Counted from the stretch's first letter, positions 52,552-61,749 are shown. The stretch: DNA of 64,000 nt from SH-MAG3 sp035461245 (GCA_035461245.1 DATHVP010000037.1:32835-96834); one strand, 5' to 3'. Translations and numbers: made by a program. Notes: generated by a model from the sequence alone, not told the origin.

Positions 52552-55500
52552 GAGGTTCTCTTCCGCTGCTTCAGGTAACGAATCACGGCGTCGGCTGTGT
52601 GCCGGCCGGTCGCAATGCCCTGCGTGACGGTGCCGTGGCCGAACGCGACGTCGCCGCAGGCGAAGACGTCGTGCTGCGTGGTGCGTCCGGTGAAGGAGAC
52701 ATCCACGTGGGAACCCGCTGCGACGCCGCTCCCCTGCAGCAGCCCCAGGTCGGCCGTCTCGCCCACGGCGACGAGAACCGTGTCGGCCTCCACCACGTGC
52801 TCTGAGCCGGGTACCCGGACCGGTGAGCGTCGTCCTGACGAGTCCACCGGCCCCGGCGCCATCCTCACGAGTTCGAGGGCGCACACCCGGCCGGCGCCAT
52901 CCGCCTCCACACGGCGCGGCAGTGTCAGGGGCATGATCTTCACGCCCTCGGCACGGGCGGCGGCAATTTCCTCTTCCGCCGCCGGCATGTCGGCCAGTTC
53001 ACGCCGATAGTAGATCGTCACGTCGCACCCCGACCGGCGGGCGGCCCGGGCGCAGTCGATGGCGGTATTACCGCCGCCAATAACGGCGACGCGCCCACCG
53101 AGATCCAGGGACGCACCGGTGTTGTAGCGCTGCAGGAACGACGTGCCGGCCTGGATGCCACGGGCATCCTCCGCGCCGGCTAGCCGAAGCGGCCGCGACT
53201 CGCCGTAGCCGATGGCGATGATGACGGCGTCGTGACGGGCGCGCACGTCGTCGAAGGAAACATCAATGCCGACGCGGACACCGCGGTAGCACACCGTGTG
53301 GCCGCCCAGCACCCGATTCACCTCTGCGTCCAGGACGGCGCGGTCGAGGCGGAACGATGGGATACCCGTCCGCAGCACGCCGCCGGCTTCCGGCGCGGCA
53401 TCATACATGGTCACTGCCACCCCGCGCCGGGTAAGCTGCCAGGCCGCGGACAGCCCCGCCGGGCCGCTGCCGATGATGCCGACGCTGCCCAGCCGGGGCG
53501 GCGGCCGCTCGATGGGGACCAGGCCCGGGTCCGCCAGGAGCAGATCGCCGAGGTAGCGCTCCACTTCCCGCACCATGATATGGTCCGGTCGGTGAGGATC
53601 CGCGAAGCGCCGGGCCAGCCCGGGGAAGCGCGCGGCCAGGGCGCCCCGATGGTCGCGTCCCATGGCATTGACAGGTTGCGTGCACGGGTGCGGGCAGACC
53701 CGGGCCGTCACCGCCGGGAGCGGGTTCAGATCCAGCAGCATTGCCAGGGCGTCGGCGTCGCGACCGGCCTCCACCAGTTCCAGCATGCGTTGCACATCCA
53801 GGCCCGTGTTGCACACGTTGCAGCGGGTGGCGCACAGGCCGCAGCCGTTGCACAGGGCCTCGTCAATGGTGACTGCGCCTGCGCCAGACACGCCCAGCGC
53901 GGGACAGCCGATGTCGAGGCACGCCTGGCACTCGGTACAGCGGGAGGCATCAACGCGGAGTGCGTCGCCGAAACGCCGCTTCTCCCGCAGCACGCAGGGC
54001 GCACGCACAATGAGGACTGTCGGGCCTGCCGCGTCCAGGCCCCGGCGCACGGCATCGCGCAGTGTGTCCAGGGCATAGGGATCAACGACTGTCACATCCC
54101 GCACGCCGATGGCCCGGACCACGCCTTCGATGTCCACCGCCGGCCCACCCCGACCTGACAGGCTCTCCGGCACCCCGGGGTGGTCCTGATGGCCCGTCAT
54201 GGCCGTGGTGCCGTTGTCCAGGATCAGGGTGAGGCCGGAGCCGCCGTTGTGCACCGCGTCAAGCAGCCCGGCGATGCCGGAGTGAAAGAACGTGGAGTCG
54301 CCTATGACGCTCACCACGCGGCGCGCGTCCGCCGGCGGCAGCACCTTGCGAAGTCCGTGGGCCATGGGGATGGACGCGCCCATGTTCATGCACGCGTCCA
54401 TGGCACCCAGCGGCTCCAGCGCGGCGAGTGTGTAACACCCGATGTCGCCGGAAACGATAAGGTCCAGCTCCGCCAGCACCTGGAACGCGTGGCGATGGCC
54501 GCACCCGGCGCACAGTGCAGGCGGCCGCGCCGGCAGAACCGGCAGCGGCGTGGCCGGCCGCGCCGGAAGTTGCGAGGCCGTGACCCCCGATGGTGACCCG
54601 GCGCGTGCGGGCACGATTGGGGCTTCCGGCGCCGCAGGCCGGGTGACTTCCGGCCAGGCGGCGCGCAGCATGTCCACCGATACTTCGCCGCAGCGCGGCA
54701 GCCGCCGCCCGGCCAACGGGATGCCCAGCGCCAAAATCTGTTCTTCCAGGTATGGCTCCAGCTCTTCCACGACCGCCACGGTGCCATATGCGGCGGCGAA
54801 GGAACGGATGGAGTCAGCCGGCAGCGGATACGTCATGCCCAGCTTGAGGACGGGCGCATCCGGGAACGCCTCGCGGACGTACAGGAACGGTGAGCCCGAC
54901 GTGATGAACGCTACTGGGCCCGCCCCGTCGTGTCGCTCTGTCCACCGCTCCGCCTCTGCCGCGAGCCCCGGCATGCGCACCGCCTCGATCTGCTGATGCC
55001 GGGCCCGCCCGTGGGCAGGCAGCAGAACATTGCGACGCGGGGCCCGGACATACGGCCTGCGGACCACCGACCCTCGCGGCTCCTGCACGACGACGGCGCG
55101 GCCATGCGACAGGCGCGTCGTAGTCCGGAGCAGGACGGGCGTATCGAAGCGCTCAGACAGCTCGAAGGCCGCGCGGGCATGGCGGCGTGCCTCGTCCGGT
55201 GTGGATGGCTCCAGCAATGGTATGCGCGCCGCCCGGGCAAAGAAGCGGTTGTCCTGCTCATTCTGCGACGAGTGCATGCCGGGGTCATCCGCCGATACCA
55301 CGACCAGCCCGCCATGCGCGCCCATGTACGCACCGGAAAACAGGGGGTCCGCCGCGACATTGAGACCAACGTGCTTCATGGTGGCCAGTGCGCGAGCCCC
55401 GCCCAGTGAGGCGCCCACCGCCACTTCCAGCGCCACCTTTTCGTTCGGCGCCCATTGGCACCAGACGTCGGCGTGCCGGGCCAGCGCTTCCAGGATCTCC

Positions 55501-55607
55501 GTGCTGGGCGTGCCCGGGTAGCCGCTGCCCAGGCTGACGCCTGCCTCCCAGGCGCCGCGGGCTATGGCCTCGTTCCCCGACAGCAGCGCCCTGCTCCCAT
55601 TCTCCAT
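52548..55607 (-). CDS. iorA: Indolepyruvate oxidoreductase alpha subunit fused to GltD-like NAD(P)H oxidoreductase
   Basis: 1019 residues from ATG 55607 with ACGGAGGAC upstream; an upstream in-frame ATG at 55646 lacks support. N-terminal IorA (1-600): GNEAIARGAWEAGVSLGSGYPGTPS, TPP-binding GDSTFFHSGIAGLLDAVHNG, two [4Fe-4S] sites CTECQACLDIGCP near 557 and CNGCGLCATRCNVC. C-terminal 600-1019 is a glutamate-synthase small-subunit-like flavoprotein: cysteines of VCPHPCTQPVN, FAD motif GIIGSGPAGLSAAW, NAD(P) motif VIGGGNTAIDCARAA, YYRRELADMPA and FACGDVAFGHGTVTQGI. The fusion would pass electrons from 2-oxo-acid oxidation to NAD(P). Confidence 0.92.
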   Translation of the reverse strand: MENGSRALLSGNEAIARGAWEAGVSLGSGYPGTPSTEILEALARHADVWCQWAPNEKVALEVAVGASLGGARALATMKHVGLNVAADPLFSGAYMGAHGGLVVVSADDPGMHSSQNEQDNRFFARAARIPLLEPSTPDEARRHARAAFELSERFDTPVLLRTTTRLSHGRAVVVQEPRGSVVRRPYVRAPRRNVLLPAHGRARHQQIEAVRMPGLAAEAERWTERHDGAGPVAFITSGSPFLYVREAFPDAPVLKLGMTYPLPADSIRSFAAAYGTVAVVEELEPYLEEQILALGIPLAGRRLPRCGEVSVDMLRAAWPEVTRPAAPEAPIVPARAGSPSGVTASQLPARPATPLPVLPARPPALCAGCGHRHAFQVLAELDLIVSGDIGCYTLAALEPLGAMDACMNMGASIPMAHGLRKVLPPADARRVVSVIGDSTFFHSGIAGLLDAVHNGGSGLTLILDNGTTAMTGHQDHPGVPESLSGRGGPAVDIEGVVRAIGVRDVTVVDPYALDTLRDAVRRGLDAAGPTVLIVRAPCVLREKRRFGDALRVDASRCTECQACLDIGCPALGVSGAGAVTIDEALCNGCGLCATRCNVCNTGLDVQRMLELVEAGRDADALAMLLDLNPLPAVTARVCPHPCTQPVNAMGRDHRGALAARFPGLARRFADPHRPDHIMVREVERYLGDLLLADPGLVPIERPPPRLGSVGIIGSGPAGLSAAWQLTRRGVAVTMYDAAPEAGGVLRTGIPSFRLDRAVLDAEVNRVLGGHTVCYRGVRVGIDVSFDDVRARHDAVIIAIGYGESRPLRLAGAEDARGIQAGTSFLQRYNTGASLDLGGRVAVIGGGNTAIDCARAARRSGCDVTIYYRRELADMPAAEEEIAAARAEGVKIMPLTLPRRVEADGAGRVCALELVRMAPGPVDSSGRRSPVRVPGSEHVVEADTVLVAVGETADLGLLQGSGVAAGSHVDVSFTGRTTQHDVFACGDVAFGHGTVTQGIATGRHTADAVIRYLKQRKRTS

Positions 55608-55729
55608 CCGCGTCCTCCGTAACGTGGTCAGACGCAGCGTACTCACCGACGGGCCGTAGCGCTGTCAGGGAGTGGCGGAAAATCTGTGGGGGGAGAGACG
55701 ACGACCGCCCGGTCACCCCCGGAGCGGGG

Positions 55730-56506
55730 CTACTTCAGGGTGGCCACGACGCTGAAGAAGACGCGGCCATCATGATTCGCCCTGGCGCCCCGGGACTCCG
55801 CCAGACTGTCATACCTGTTGACCACCGACGCACGCAGCCCGAGGGCATCGGTAAGTGCGTAGGTGGCAGTGGCGGTGAGGTCCCAGGTTCGATCCTCGAA
55901 GTCTTCAATGTTCGGGCGGAAGAAGGTGACCAGCTGGAGTTGCGCAGCCGAAAAGTCGCGGCGCGCCCGGAACCGCGCCGACCACCGACCCACCGATGAG
56001 ACCTCCAGCGCGGCGCCTGCCTGCGGCCGCGGCTCCGTCCGCTCCAGCAGGGCCGCCAGACTGAAGTCCACACGGGCCGCATCACTCTCGATGAACCGGT
56101 ACTTCGCGCCAGCGCCGCCACTGGCACGCAGCGCGATCTGCCGCTCATAGCTGCCCTCCGCCCCGGCGAACAGGAACGGGCTCGCTCGACCACCAGGAAG
56201 GTAGTCGGCGCTCGTCTCCGCCGACCATGACCGCTTGGCCACAAAACGATCGCCGTCACCGTCGCGGGCCTCGCCGTAATCGAATGCACCGCCCAGAGAA
56301 AACTCCAGACGGTCCTCGCTCCATTCCAGACGGTTCCGAACGAGCACCGCCGTCTGCTCCGACGCGCCGAAGAAGACGCTGGCACCGAGCTCAGCGTCGT
56401 AGGCCCAGGGCCGGGAATCCTGTGCACGGGCCGGGGTGAACAGAAGCGCCGGCAGGATCACGACAGCAACCACGAACGAGGATGTCTTATCGTACATCGG
56501 TTTCAT
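55730..56506 (-). CDS. DUF481-type outer-membrane protein
   Basis: 258 residues, signal peptide 1-28 ending ARAQ. Barrel-like alternation with family segments SWSAETSADYLPGGRASPFLFAGAEGSYE-type strands (SAETSADYLPG, FLFAGAEGSYERQ), GAGAKYRF, and WDLTATATYALTDALGLRASVV. Resembles salt-inducible DUF481 proteins. Starts 2 bp after the stop of the upstream membrane gene, so it is its operon partner. Confidence 0.78.
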   Translation of the reverse strand: MKPMYDKTSSFVVAVVILPALLFTPARAQDSRPWAYDAELGASVFFGASEQTAVLVRNRLEWSEDRLEFSLGGAFDYGEARDGDGDRFVAKRSWSAETSADYLPGGRASPFLFAGAEGSYERQIALRASGGAGAKYRFIESDAARVDFSLAALLERTEPRPQAGAALEVSSVGRWSARFRARRDFSAAQLQLVTFFRPNIEDFEDRTWDLTATATYALTDALGLRASVVNRYDSLAESRGARANHDGRVFFSVVATLK

Positions 56507-56507
56507 C

Positions 56508-57041
56508 CTACTGGTGCAGGGGTGGCTTTGCGGCAGTCGCTTCGCCCGTGCTGGCGGGGGCCGCTTCCGGTGCGTGGTGTCGGCGACCGGAACGCCTCCG
56601 GTGACTCCGACTGACCCGCCAGGCCCCCGCTCCGATCCAGGCCAGAAATCCGGCGGCCAGCAGGAAGGCGGACAGATACAGCACGCCGGCCGCCCGGTAG
56701 TAGTCCGTCAATCCATCCGGCACCGCACCCTGGTACTGCACGAGATCCAGCACGAACAGCACGGCCGCGGCGATGAGCAGCAGCGTACCCAGAAATGCGC
56801 CAGCGGCGAGTCCCCGCATGGCCTTGCGGTGACCCAGAAGGAACGCCGTGACGACAGCCACCACACCCCCGGCCAGGGGCAGCAGCAGCGACTGGCTGAG
56901 CACGCCGAAGACCTGGAGCCGCCACGCGATCTGGCCGGGCTGAGGCGGCAGGAGCGTGACAACGGGTTCCAGCGCGGGCAGCACGATGAGCAGCACCGCC
57001 AGCCCGTAGCCGGCACTCGTGAGAAAGCGACTGCGTCTCAT
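56508..57041 (-). CDS. Four-helix membrane protein
   Basis: 177 residues from ATG 57041. Membrane helices at about 8-30, 45-70, 80-102 and 113-138, with a basic, poorly ordered C-terminal tail (SRSHRRRSGRRHH). Stop at 56508 is almost in contact with the next gene. Unknown family; operon with the DUF481 protein suggests an envelope role. Divergent from the L,D-transpeptidase. Confidence 0.6.
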   Translation of the reverse strand: MRRSRFLTSAGYGLAVLLIVLPALEPVVTLLPPQPGQIAWRLQVFGVLSQSLLLPLAGGVVAVVTAFLLGHRKAMRGLAAGAFLGTLLLIAAAVLFVLDLVQYQGAVPDGLTDYYRAAGVLYLSAFLLAAGFLAWIGAGAWRVSRSHRRRSGRRHHAPEAAPASTGEATAAKPPLHQ

Positions 57042-57169
57042 GCCCCACAGTCTATCGGGCAGGTTCCTCCGCAGCCAGTCTACGCACTCGTAACCGTTGA
57101 ACTTCGCGCATGGGATCCATAGATTGACAGTGTGCGGCACTTCCCCGGCTGCACGGTCGTAAGGTAGAA

Positions 57170-57970
57170 ATGGCAAGTTTGGCTGGTCTGCCGTCCGTCC
57201 CGCGCAATGATTGCGAACCACGAGCAAACGGGCCCGGGCGTAAGCTGTACCCTCCTGCCATCTGTTTTTCCCTGCTGGTCCTGCTCTCGGTGACGACGCC
57301 GCCCCCCGTGGCGTCACAGCAGACAGCGATGGCCGATGGCAGGGGCCGCAACACGCCCGCAGCCGATGCGGCCCTCCGCATCCTCGTATCCCTCGAGGAC
57401 AGGATGCTCTGGCTGGTGGAGAACGACGACACCCTCTTCCAGGCGCCTGTTGCCGTCGGGCGAAACGAGACCTTCCGCTACGGCAATCAGACATATGACT
57501 GGCGGACGCCGGTGGGCGACCGCCGGGTGCTGGCCATGCGCCGGGACCCGGACTGGTCAGTGCCGGACTGGCATTACTACGAGCGCGCCGTGCATGAGGG
57601 CCTGAAGCTTGTGAAGTTGCAGCGGGGGAAAACGTACGTGCTGGACGACGGCAGCCACCTCGAAGTGCGTGGTCAGGACGTTGTACGGGTGCTGGGAGAC
57701 AGGTTCTGGGTGGTGCCCCAGGGGCGCGAGATGGTCATTGACGGAGTCCTGTACATGCCCCCGTTCGGCACGAACCAGCGCAGGGTGCCGGGCGTGCTGG
57801 GAACGCGTGCACTGGACCTCGGCGACGGCTACATGATTCATGGGACGAACCCCTTCAACGCAGGATCTGTGGGCACGGCGGCGAGTCATGGGTGCATTCG
57901 CCTGCACACCGGGGATGTCGAGCGCCTCTTCACCATGGTAGAGACGGGAACCCGAGTGACGATCTTCTGA
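57170..57970 (+). CDS. L,D-transpeptidase (YkuD domain)
   Basis: 266 residues, signal/anchor helix at about 31-48. YkuD domain from about 75: LVSLEDRMLWLVEND, then YDWRTPVGDRRVLAM, and the active site HGTNPFNAGSVG followed by ASHGCIRL with nucleophile Cys242 and His240. Family members form 3-3 peptidoglycan crosslinks or attach lipoproteins. A middle insertion (residues 130-190) is longer than in minimal YkuD proteins. Start before the hydrophobic segment is not firmly fixed; later starts are possible. Confidence 0.93.
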   Translation: MASLAGLPSVPRNDCEPRANGPGRKLYPPAICFSLLVLLSVTTPPPVASQQTAMADGRGRNTPAADAALRILVSLEDRMLWLVENDDTLFQAPVAVGRNETFRYGNQTYDWRTPVGDRRVLAMRRDPDWSVPDWHYYERAVHEGLKLVKLQRGKTYVLDDGSHLEVRGQDVVRVLGDRFWVVPQGREMVIDGVLYMPPFGTNQRRVPGVLGTRALDLGDGYMIHGTNPFNAGSVGTAASHGCIRLHTGDVERLFTMVETGTRVTIF

Positions 57971-58002
57971 GCCCGCGGCAGCGGGCATGAAAGTATGGAA
58001 CG

Positions 58003-58512
58003 ATGCACACCACCGGTGGGAACAGGAGCTTCGGATTCCTGGCGGCCGCGGTCATAGGGACGGCGTTCGTGAGTCACTACGCGCCGCGGCCGGCGGAGGC
58101 TGAAAGCCATGCAGGGCCGGTCCCCCTTCCCGCAGCGTTCGCGGTAGACACACCGCCGCGTCCCGTCACGATACCTGCGGCGGCGCCAGGCTGGCCGTTC
58201 CAGCAGTTGCCCATGGTCGCGAAGTTTGGCGTACCGGAACGCCCACGTGCGGAACTGGTGCCGATTCCGCCCCCGTTCATACGGGTCCGCACACCACCCT
58301 TCCCCGTGACACCGTATACACCGGTCCCCGTTCCCGGCGGCCTCTCACCCTGGCTTCTGGCGCCACTGGCGATAGGCCTGGGCGCGGGCAGTGTGGACGG
58401 CGTCGGGACCGTGGTCCCGGAGCCGGCCAGCGTGGTGCTGCTCGCTACGGGCGTGGTGCTGCTGGGTCTGACGGCCGGGCGACGACGACTGCGAGACCGA
58501 CGGCGATGGTGA
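58003..58512 (+). CDS. PEP-CTERM small proline-rich protein
   Basis: 169 residues. Cleavable N-terminal signal (FLAAAVIGTAFVSHY, then AEAE), a middle of 100 residues very rich in proline (PVPLPAAF, PRPVTIPAAAPG, PIPPPFIRVRTPPFPVTPY), and a C-terminal sorting signal: VVPEPASVVLLATGVVLLGL followed by basic residues GRRRLRDRRRW. That is the PEP-CTERM signal handled by exosortase. No repeats or enzymatic motif. Its 3' end overlaps the convergent barrel gene by 68 bp. No exosortase in the window. Confidence 0.85.
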   Translation: MHTTGGNRSFGFLAAAVIGTAFVSHYAPRPAEAESHAGPVPLPAAFAVDTPPRPVTIPAAAPGWPFQQLPMVAKFGVPERPRAELVPIPPPFIRVRTPPFPVTPYTPVPVPGGLSPWLLAPLAIGLGAGSVDGVGTVVPEPASVVLLATGVVLLGLTAGRRRLRDRRRW

Positions 58513-59080
58513 GGGACGACACGCGAGTCCGGGCGTTGGCGTCAGGCATCTCCACATCGAACCGATACGAGCGGTAGCGAACCGCCGGCCGCAGGAAGAG
58601 ACGGCGGTCCGTCAGCCTGATGTCCAGGCCGCCGCCGCCTTCCAGAGTGAGGACGCCGTCCAGGTCCAGGTTCGCGAAGGCGGGACCGGCGATGAGGGGA
58701 TCCAGGTCGTGCCAGCCGACGCCCACCTGCAGCCACGGCTCCACCCGGGCTGAATCGCCCACGGGCAGCCACAGGCGCGGGCCGATACCCAAGCCTGTGT
58801 CGGTCCAGCGTCGTCCGCCCCGCGACGGCGCCGATTCCGACACCGGGAACGAGTTGCGCTCCCAGGACGCGTAGACGCCCAGCCGGCGAGTGACCCGAAC
58901 CGCCGCGGACACCGACCCGCCCCAGCCACGACCTGCGCCATCGTCCGCAAAACCGCCCAGCGGAAACGCCGGGCCCGCGTCCGCGGCAACATGAATAGCC
59001 GGCAGGGCCTGGGCCGACACCGGGGCCGGAGCGGCGAAACATGCCGCAAGCACACCTGCAACCGCCGCTAAATCCCTCAT
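58445..59080 (-). CDS. Outer-membrane beta-barrel protein
   Basis: 211 residues from ATG 59080, with CGGAGG upstream; signal peptide 1-24 ending VSAQ. Eight-strand OmpW/OprF-like plan: IHVAADAGPAFPLGGFADDG, RVTRRLGVYASWERNSF, TDTGLGIGPRLWLPVG, VEPWLQVGVGWHDLDPL, LDIRLTDRRLFLRPAVRYRSYRF and SLTIAVGLAVVVAR. Function unknown. The 3' end overlaps the PEP-CTERM gene by 68 bp. Confidence 0.8.
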   Translation of the reverse strand: MRDLAAVAGVLAACFAAPAPVSAQALPAIHVAADAGPAFPLGGFADDGAGRGWGGSVSAAVRVTRRLGVYASWERNSFPVSESAPSRGGRRWTDTGLGIGPRLWLPVGDSARVEPWLQVGVGWHDLDPLIAGPAFANLDLDGVLTLEGGGGLDIRLTDRRLFLRPAVRYRSYRFDVEMPDANARTRVSSLTIAVGLAVVVARPSDPAAPRP

Positions 59081-59203
59081 CGCAGAACCTCCGGGGTTGG
59101 CCGCGCCATACCCACGACGAGTCCATTGATCGGACACGCCGTCACCAATCTATACCGCCGGCCGCGCGGCAGGTAGGACGAAGTGCCATGGCCCCACGCG
59201 CGC

Positions 59204-59231
59204 CGTTCTCTCGATAGAGGAAGAGGACCCC
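59204..59231 (+). promoter_or_regulatory. Shared upstream motif (copy B)
   Basis: CGTTCTCTCGATAGAGGAAGAGGACCCC-type sequence at 59204-59231 (in parts: CGTTCTCTCGATAGAG, then GAAGAGGACCCC). It is 61 bp before the start codon of the repeat lipoprotein. It resembles copy A at 36171, before another secreted lipoprotein. Confidence 0.35.
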
Positions 59232-59272
59232 GCTGCCCGCAGCGAATCGCCTCATCCATCAGGAGACCTCCC

Positions 59273-61711
59273 ATGCACCGCAGGTTCATGTTCCTGCTCA
59301 CTGCCGTTGTCATGGTTGCCGGCTGCGACAGCGATGTACTCGACCCGGTGTCACATGATCCAGCCCCGGCCATCATGCCGCCGCCGGTGTTCTCCGGCGA
59401 GATGGACGCTTACCCGGCTGTAGCGGCCCGGGCCGCGGCCGTCCAGGCGCTGCTCGACGGGGCGTTCTCGTTCCTGCAGCCGCTACCGGTACAGGAGTGG
59501 ACTGGCGCGTTCGATGAAGCGGTGCTCCACGCGGTTGTCCTGCGGACGTGTGACCTCGACGGCTGCGACGCCGGTATCCTCGCCAGCCACACGAGCGGCG
59601 GCTCATCGACGTCGTCATCCATTCGCCTCGACGCTGATGCCGAGCACTTCATCGTGAACTGGCGGCCCAACGAGCTGGAGCTCGCCAGCCCGGGCACGTA
59701 CCGGCTGAGCGTGGCTGTGGCCGGGCTGGAACTGGGCTTCGTGAACGTGCAGCTGTTTGCCAATGCCGGCTCTCTGCGCAACGCGACGACGGGCGAGATC
59801 GTGGCCCTCGTCGAGAACAGCACGCTGCCGGTCAGGTTCACGGTTCGCAGGAACCCGCTGGTGACGGCGTGGCTGGCGGCAGGGAACGGAAGCACGGCCG
59901 GTGACATCGCGGACGCGCTGGTGGACGAGTTCGGCAGCGACGCTGCCGACGTTGCGCTCATCCTGGCCATCAGCGGCTTCAGCGCCGGCGACGTGGCGGA
60001 GGTCCTTCGCCTCCGGTTCGGCCTCACCGCCGCCCAGGCCGTGGCAGTTCTGGTGGACGCCGGTGTGGTGATGGACAGCAACGACGCAGCGGGCGGGCTG
60101 GCAGCCGGCGGATACGGCATTGGCGAGATCGCAGCCGTGCTGCTCGATGTGTTCGGTGTCACGGCGGCCGAGGCTGTGGCGCTGCTCCAGGACATCGGAG
60201 CCCCGGCATTCGACATTGCTGCTGCGCTGGTCACGACGTTCGGCGAGGACGTTGAGGCGGCGGGCGCCCTGCTGCGGGATGCCGGTTTTGATGCGGAATC
60301 AGTGTTCAACGCGCTGTATCGCGTCGGCACCGATATCATGGAGGATCCTGCCGATTTCGCGCTGCGTCTGGCCGTGGCCACCATGCGCGGACTCGGGTAC
60401 TCATTCGATTCGTTCAAGGGCGCACTGCATGGTTTCGCCCAGGAGCATCTCATCGATGCCCTGGGCCTGTCCGGCTACGCCATGAGCGACATCGTGCCGT
60501 TTGTGCTGAACCTGTTCGACGTGACGGCGGCCCAACTCATGGACAGGGCCGCTGCGTGGGGCATCCCCCTGCCCGACATAGCGGGCGCGCTGCTGGACGC
60601 GGGGGCGGCCGTCGAGGACGTCGTCGCCGGCGCCATAGCCGCGTACGACGCGACGGCAACCGCCGTTGGCGAGTTCCTGATGGACGCCGGGCTGACTGCA
60701 CTGGAGGTCGGCATTGCCGTGATGGACGGCTTCGGCCAGACCATCGACGAGATGGCGGCCACGCTGCAGGCCCTCGGATACGACGCCGACGCAGTGTTCG
60801 GCGCAATGTACGACGCGCTCACCACCATACTGGACAATCCGCCTGAGTTCGCGCTCAACCTGACGCTGGCATTCATGAAGGGGACGGGCAATGCGCTTTC
60901 CTCCTTCAGCAACGCCCTTCGCGACAGGGTCGGCGAGTGGACGGACGAGTATCTGGTGGAGGCGCTGGGGGTGACTGGCTTCGGCCTGGCCGACATTCTG
61001 GACCTCACCATCCGCGTCCTGGGCATGACGACTGAGCGCGTCGTGGACCTGCTGGACAAGCGGGGTATCCCCGCGTCCGATATTCTGCGGGCACTGGATG
61101 AGATCGGGATCGACCCGACGGATGTCCTCGGCTCCATGCGTGCCGTCTTCGGCTTCACCGCCGAGCAGATGGCCGAGGTCATGGCACAGGTGGGGCTGCG
61201 GCTTGAGAAGTACGCGGACAGGTTCGTGGCAGTATATGGTGTCACGGAGGAGTTCGCCGCGCGCGCATTCAGGAGGGCGGGCTACCTGATAACGGAGGTG
61301 GGCGACTGGGCCTGGGCCCGGGCGGGGCATGTGGCCGACCGTGCCGCGGCCATCCTGCGCTTCGCCGAGTTCACTGCGGAGGACGTCGCGGACTACCTGG
61401 TGAATCGTGTCGGCCGGACGGCTGACGTCGCGTTCACTGCCCTGAAGAACGCAGGCTACACCGCGGCCCAGACGGCCCGTGCCATCTACACGAAGACATC
61501 CACCTCCCTCATCACGATCGCCGGCTGGCTGAAGACCAGGTTCAGCCTCGGGCTCGAGGCTACGCTGGACATCCTGCATGACCTCGGCGCATCGCTGGCC
61601 GTGATGGTGGTAGTCGCATTCGACCTGTTCGGCGCCGGGCTGGACGCGGCCGTCGAGATACTGGTCAACTACGGATTCACGGTGGCGGAGATCATCGCGG
61701 CCTGGCCGTAA
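59273..61711 (+). CDS. Large helical-repeat lipoprotein of unknown family
   Basis: 812 residues from ATG 59273 with GGAGA upstream; lipobox VVMVAGC at about residue 17. N-terminal 25-195 is beta-rich (VHAVVLRTCDLDGC, VNVQLFANAGSL, PVRFTVRRNP). From about 200 to the end it is a string of about 18 helical repeats of 33 residues with pattern F-G-x-s/T-a-x-x-v-a-x-x-L-x-x-x-G-x-x-x-x-D-I/v-a-x-x-L. There is a longer duplication: residues 323-486 and 487-650 match (FGEDVEAAGALLRDAGFDA versus FGQTIDEMAATLQALGYDA). No known repeat family recognised. Probably a surface scaffold. Confidence 0.8.
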   Translation: MHRRFMFLLTAVVMVAGCDSDVLDPVSHDPAPAIMPPPVFSGEMDAYPAVAARAAAVQALLDGAFSFLQPLPVQEWTGAFDEAVLHAVVLRTCDLDGCDAGILASHTSGGSSTSSSIRLDADAEHFIVNWRPNELELASPGTYRLSVAVAGLELGFVNVQLFANAGSLRNATTGEIVALVENSTLPVRFTVRRNPLVTAWLAAGNGSTAGDIADALVDEFGSDAADVALILAISGFSAGDVAEVLRLRFGLTAAQAVAVLVDAGVVMDSNDAAGGLAAGGYGIGEIAAVLLDVFGVTAAEAVALLQDIGAPAFDIAAALVTTFGEDVEAAGALLRDAGFDAESVFNALYRVGTDIMEDPADFALRLAVATMRGLGYSFDSFKGALHGFAQEHLIDALGLSGYAMSDIVPFVLNLFDVTAAQLMDRAAAWGIPLPDIAGALLDAGAAVEDVVAGAIAAYDATATAVGEFLMDAGLTALEVGIAVMDGFGQTIDEMAATLQALGYDADAVFGAMYDALTTILDNPPEFALNLTLAFMKGTGNALSSFSNALRDRVGEWTDEYLVEALGVTGFGLADILDLTIRVLGMTTERVVDLLDKRGIPASDILRALDEIGIDPTDVLGSMRAVFGFTAEQMAEVMAQVGLRLEKYADRFVAVYGVTEEFAARAFRRAGYLITEVGDWAWARAGHVADRAAAILRFAEFTAEDVADYLVNRVGRTADVAFTALKNAGYTAAQTARAIYTKTSTSLITIAGWLKTRFSLGLEATLDILHDLGASLAVMVVVAFDLFGAGLDAAVEILVNYGFTVAEIIAAWP

Positions 61712-61720
61712 CATGACGGG

Positions 61721-61749
61721 GGCCGCGCAGGCACGAGTCCTGCGCGGCC
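61721..61749. terminator. Stem-loop terminator
   Basis: 11-bp perfect stem GGCCGCGCAGG (61721-61731) and complement (61739-61749), 7-nt loop, 9 bp after the repeat lipoprotein stop. Confidence 0.75.

Noticed and set aside
52878..54158. Plus-strand open frame opposite IorA (53232-54158)
   Set aside because: Shadow of the Fe-S and flavoprotein parts of IorA.
57971..57986. GCCCGC-GGCA-GCGGGC hairpin as terminator of the L,D-transpeptidase
   Set aside because: Only 6 bp and no T-run; common by chance in this base composition.
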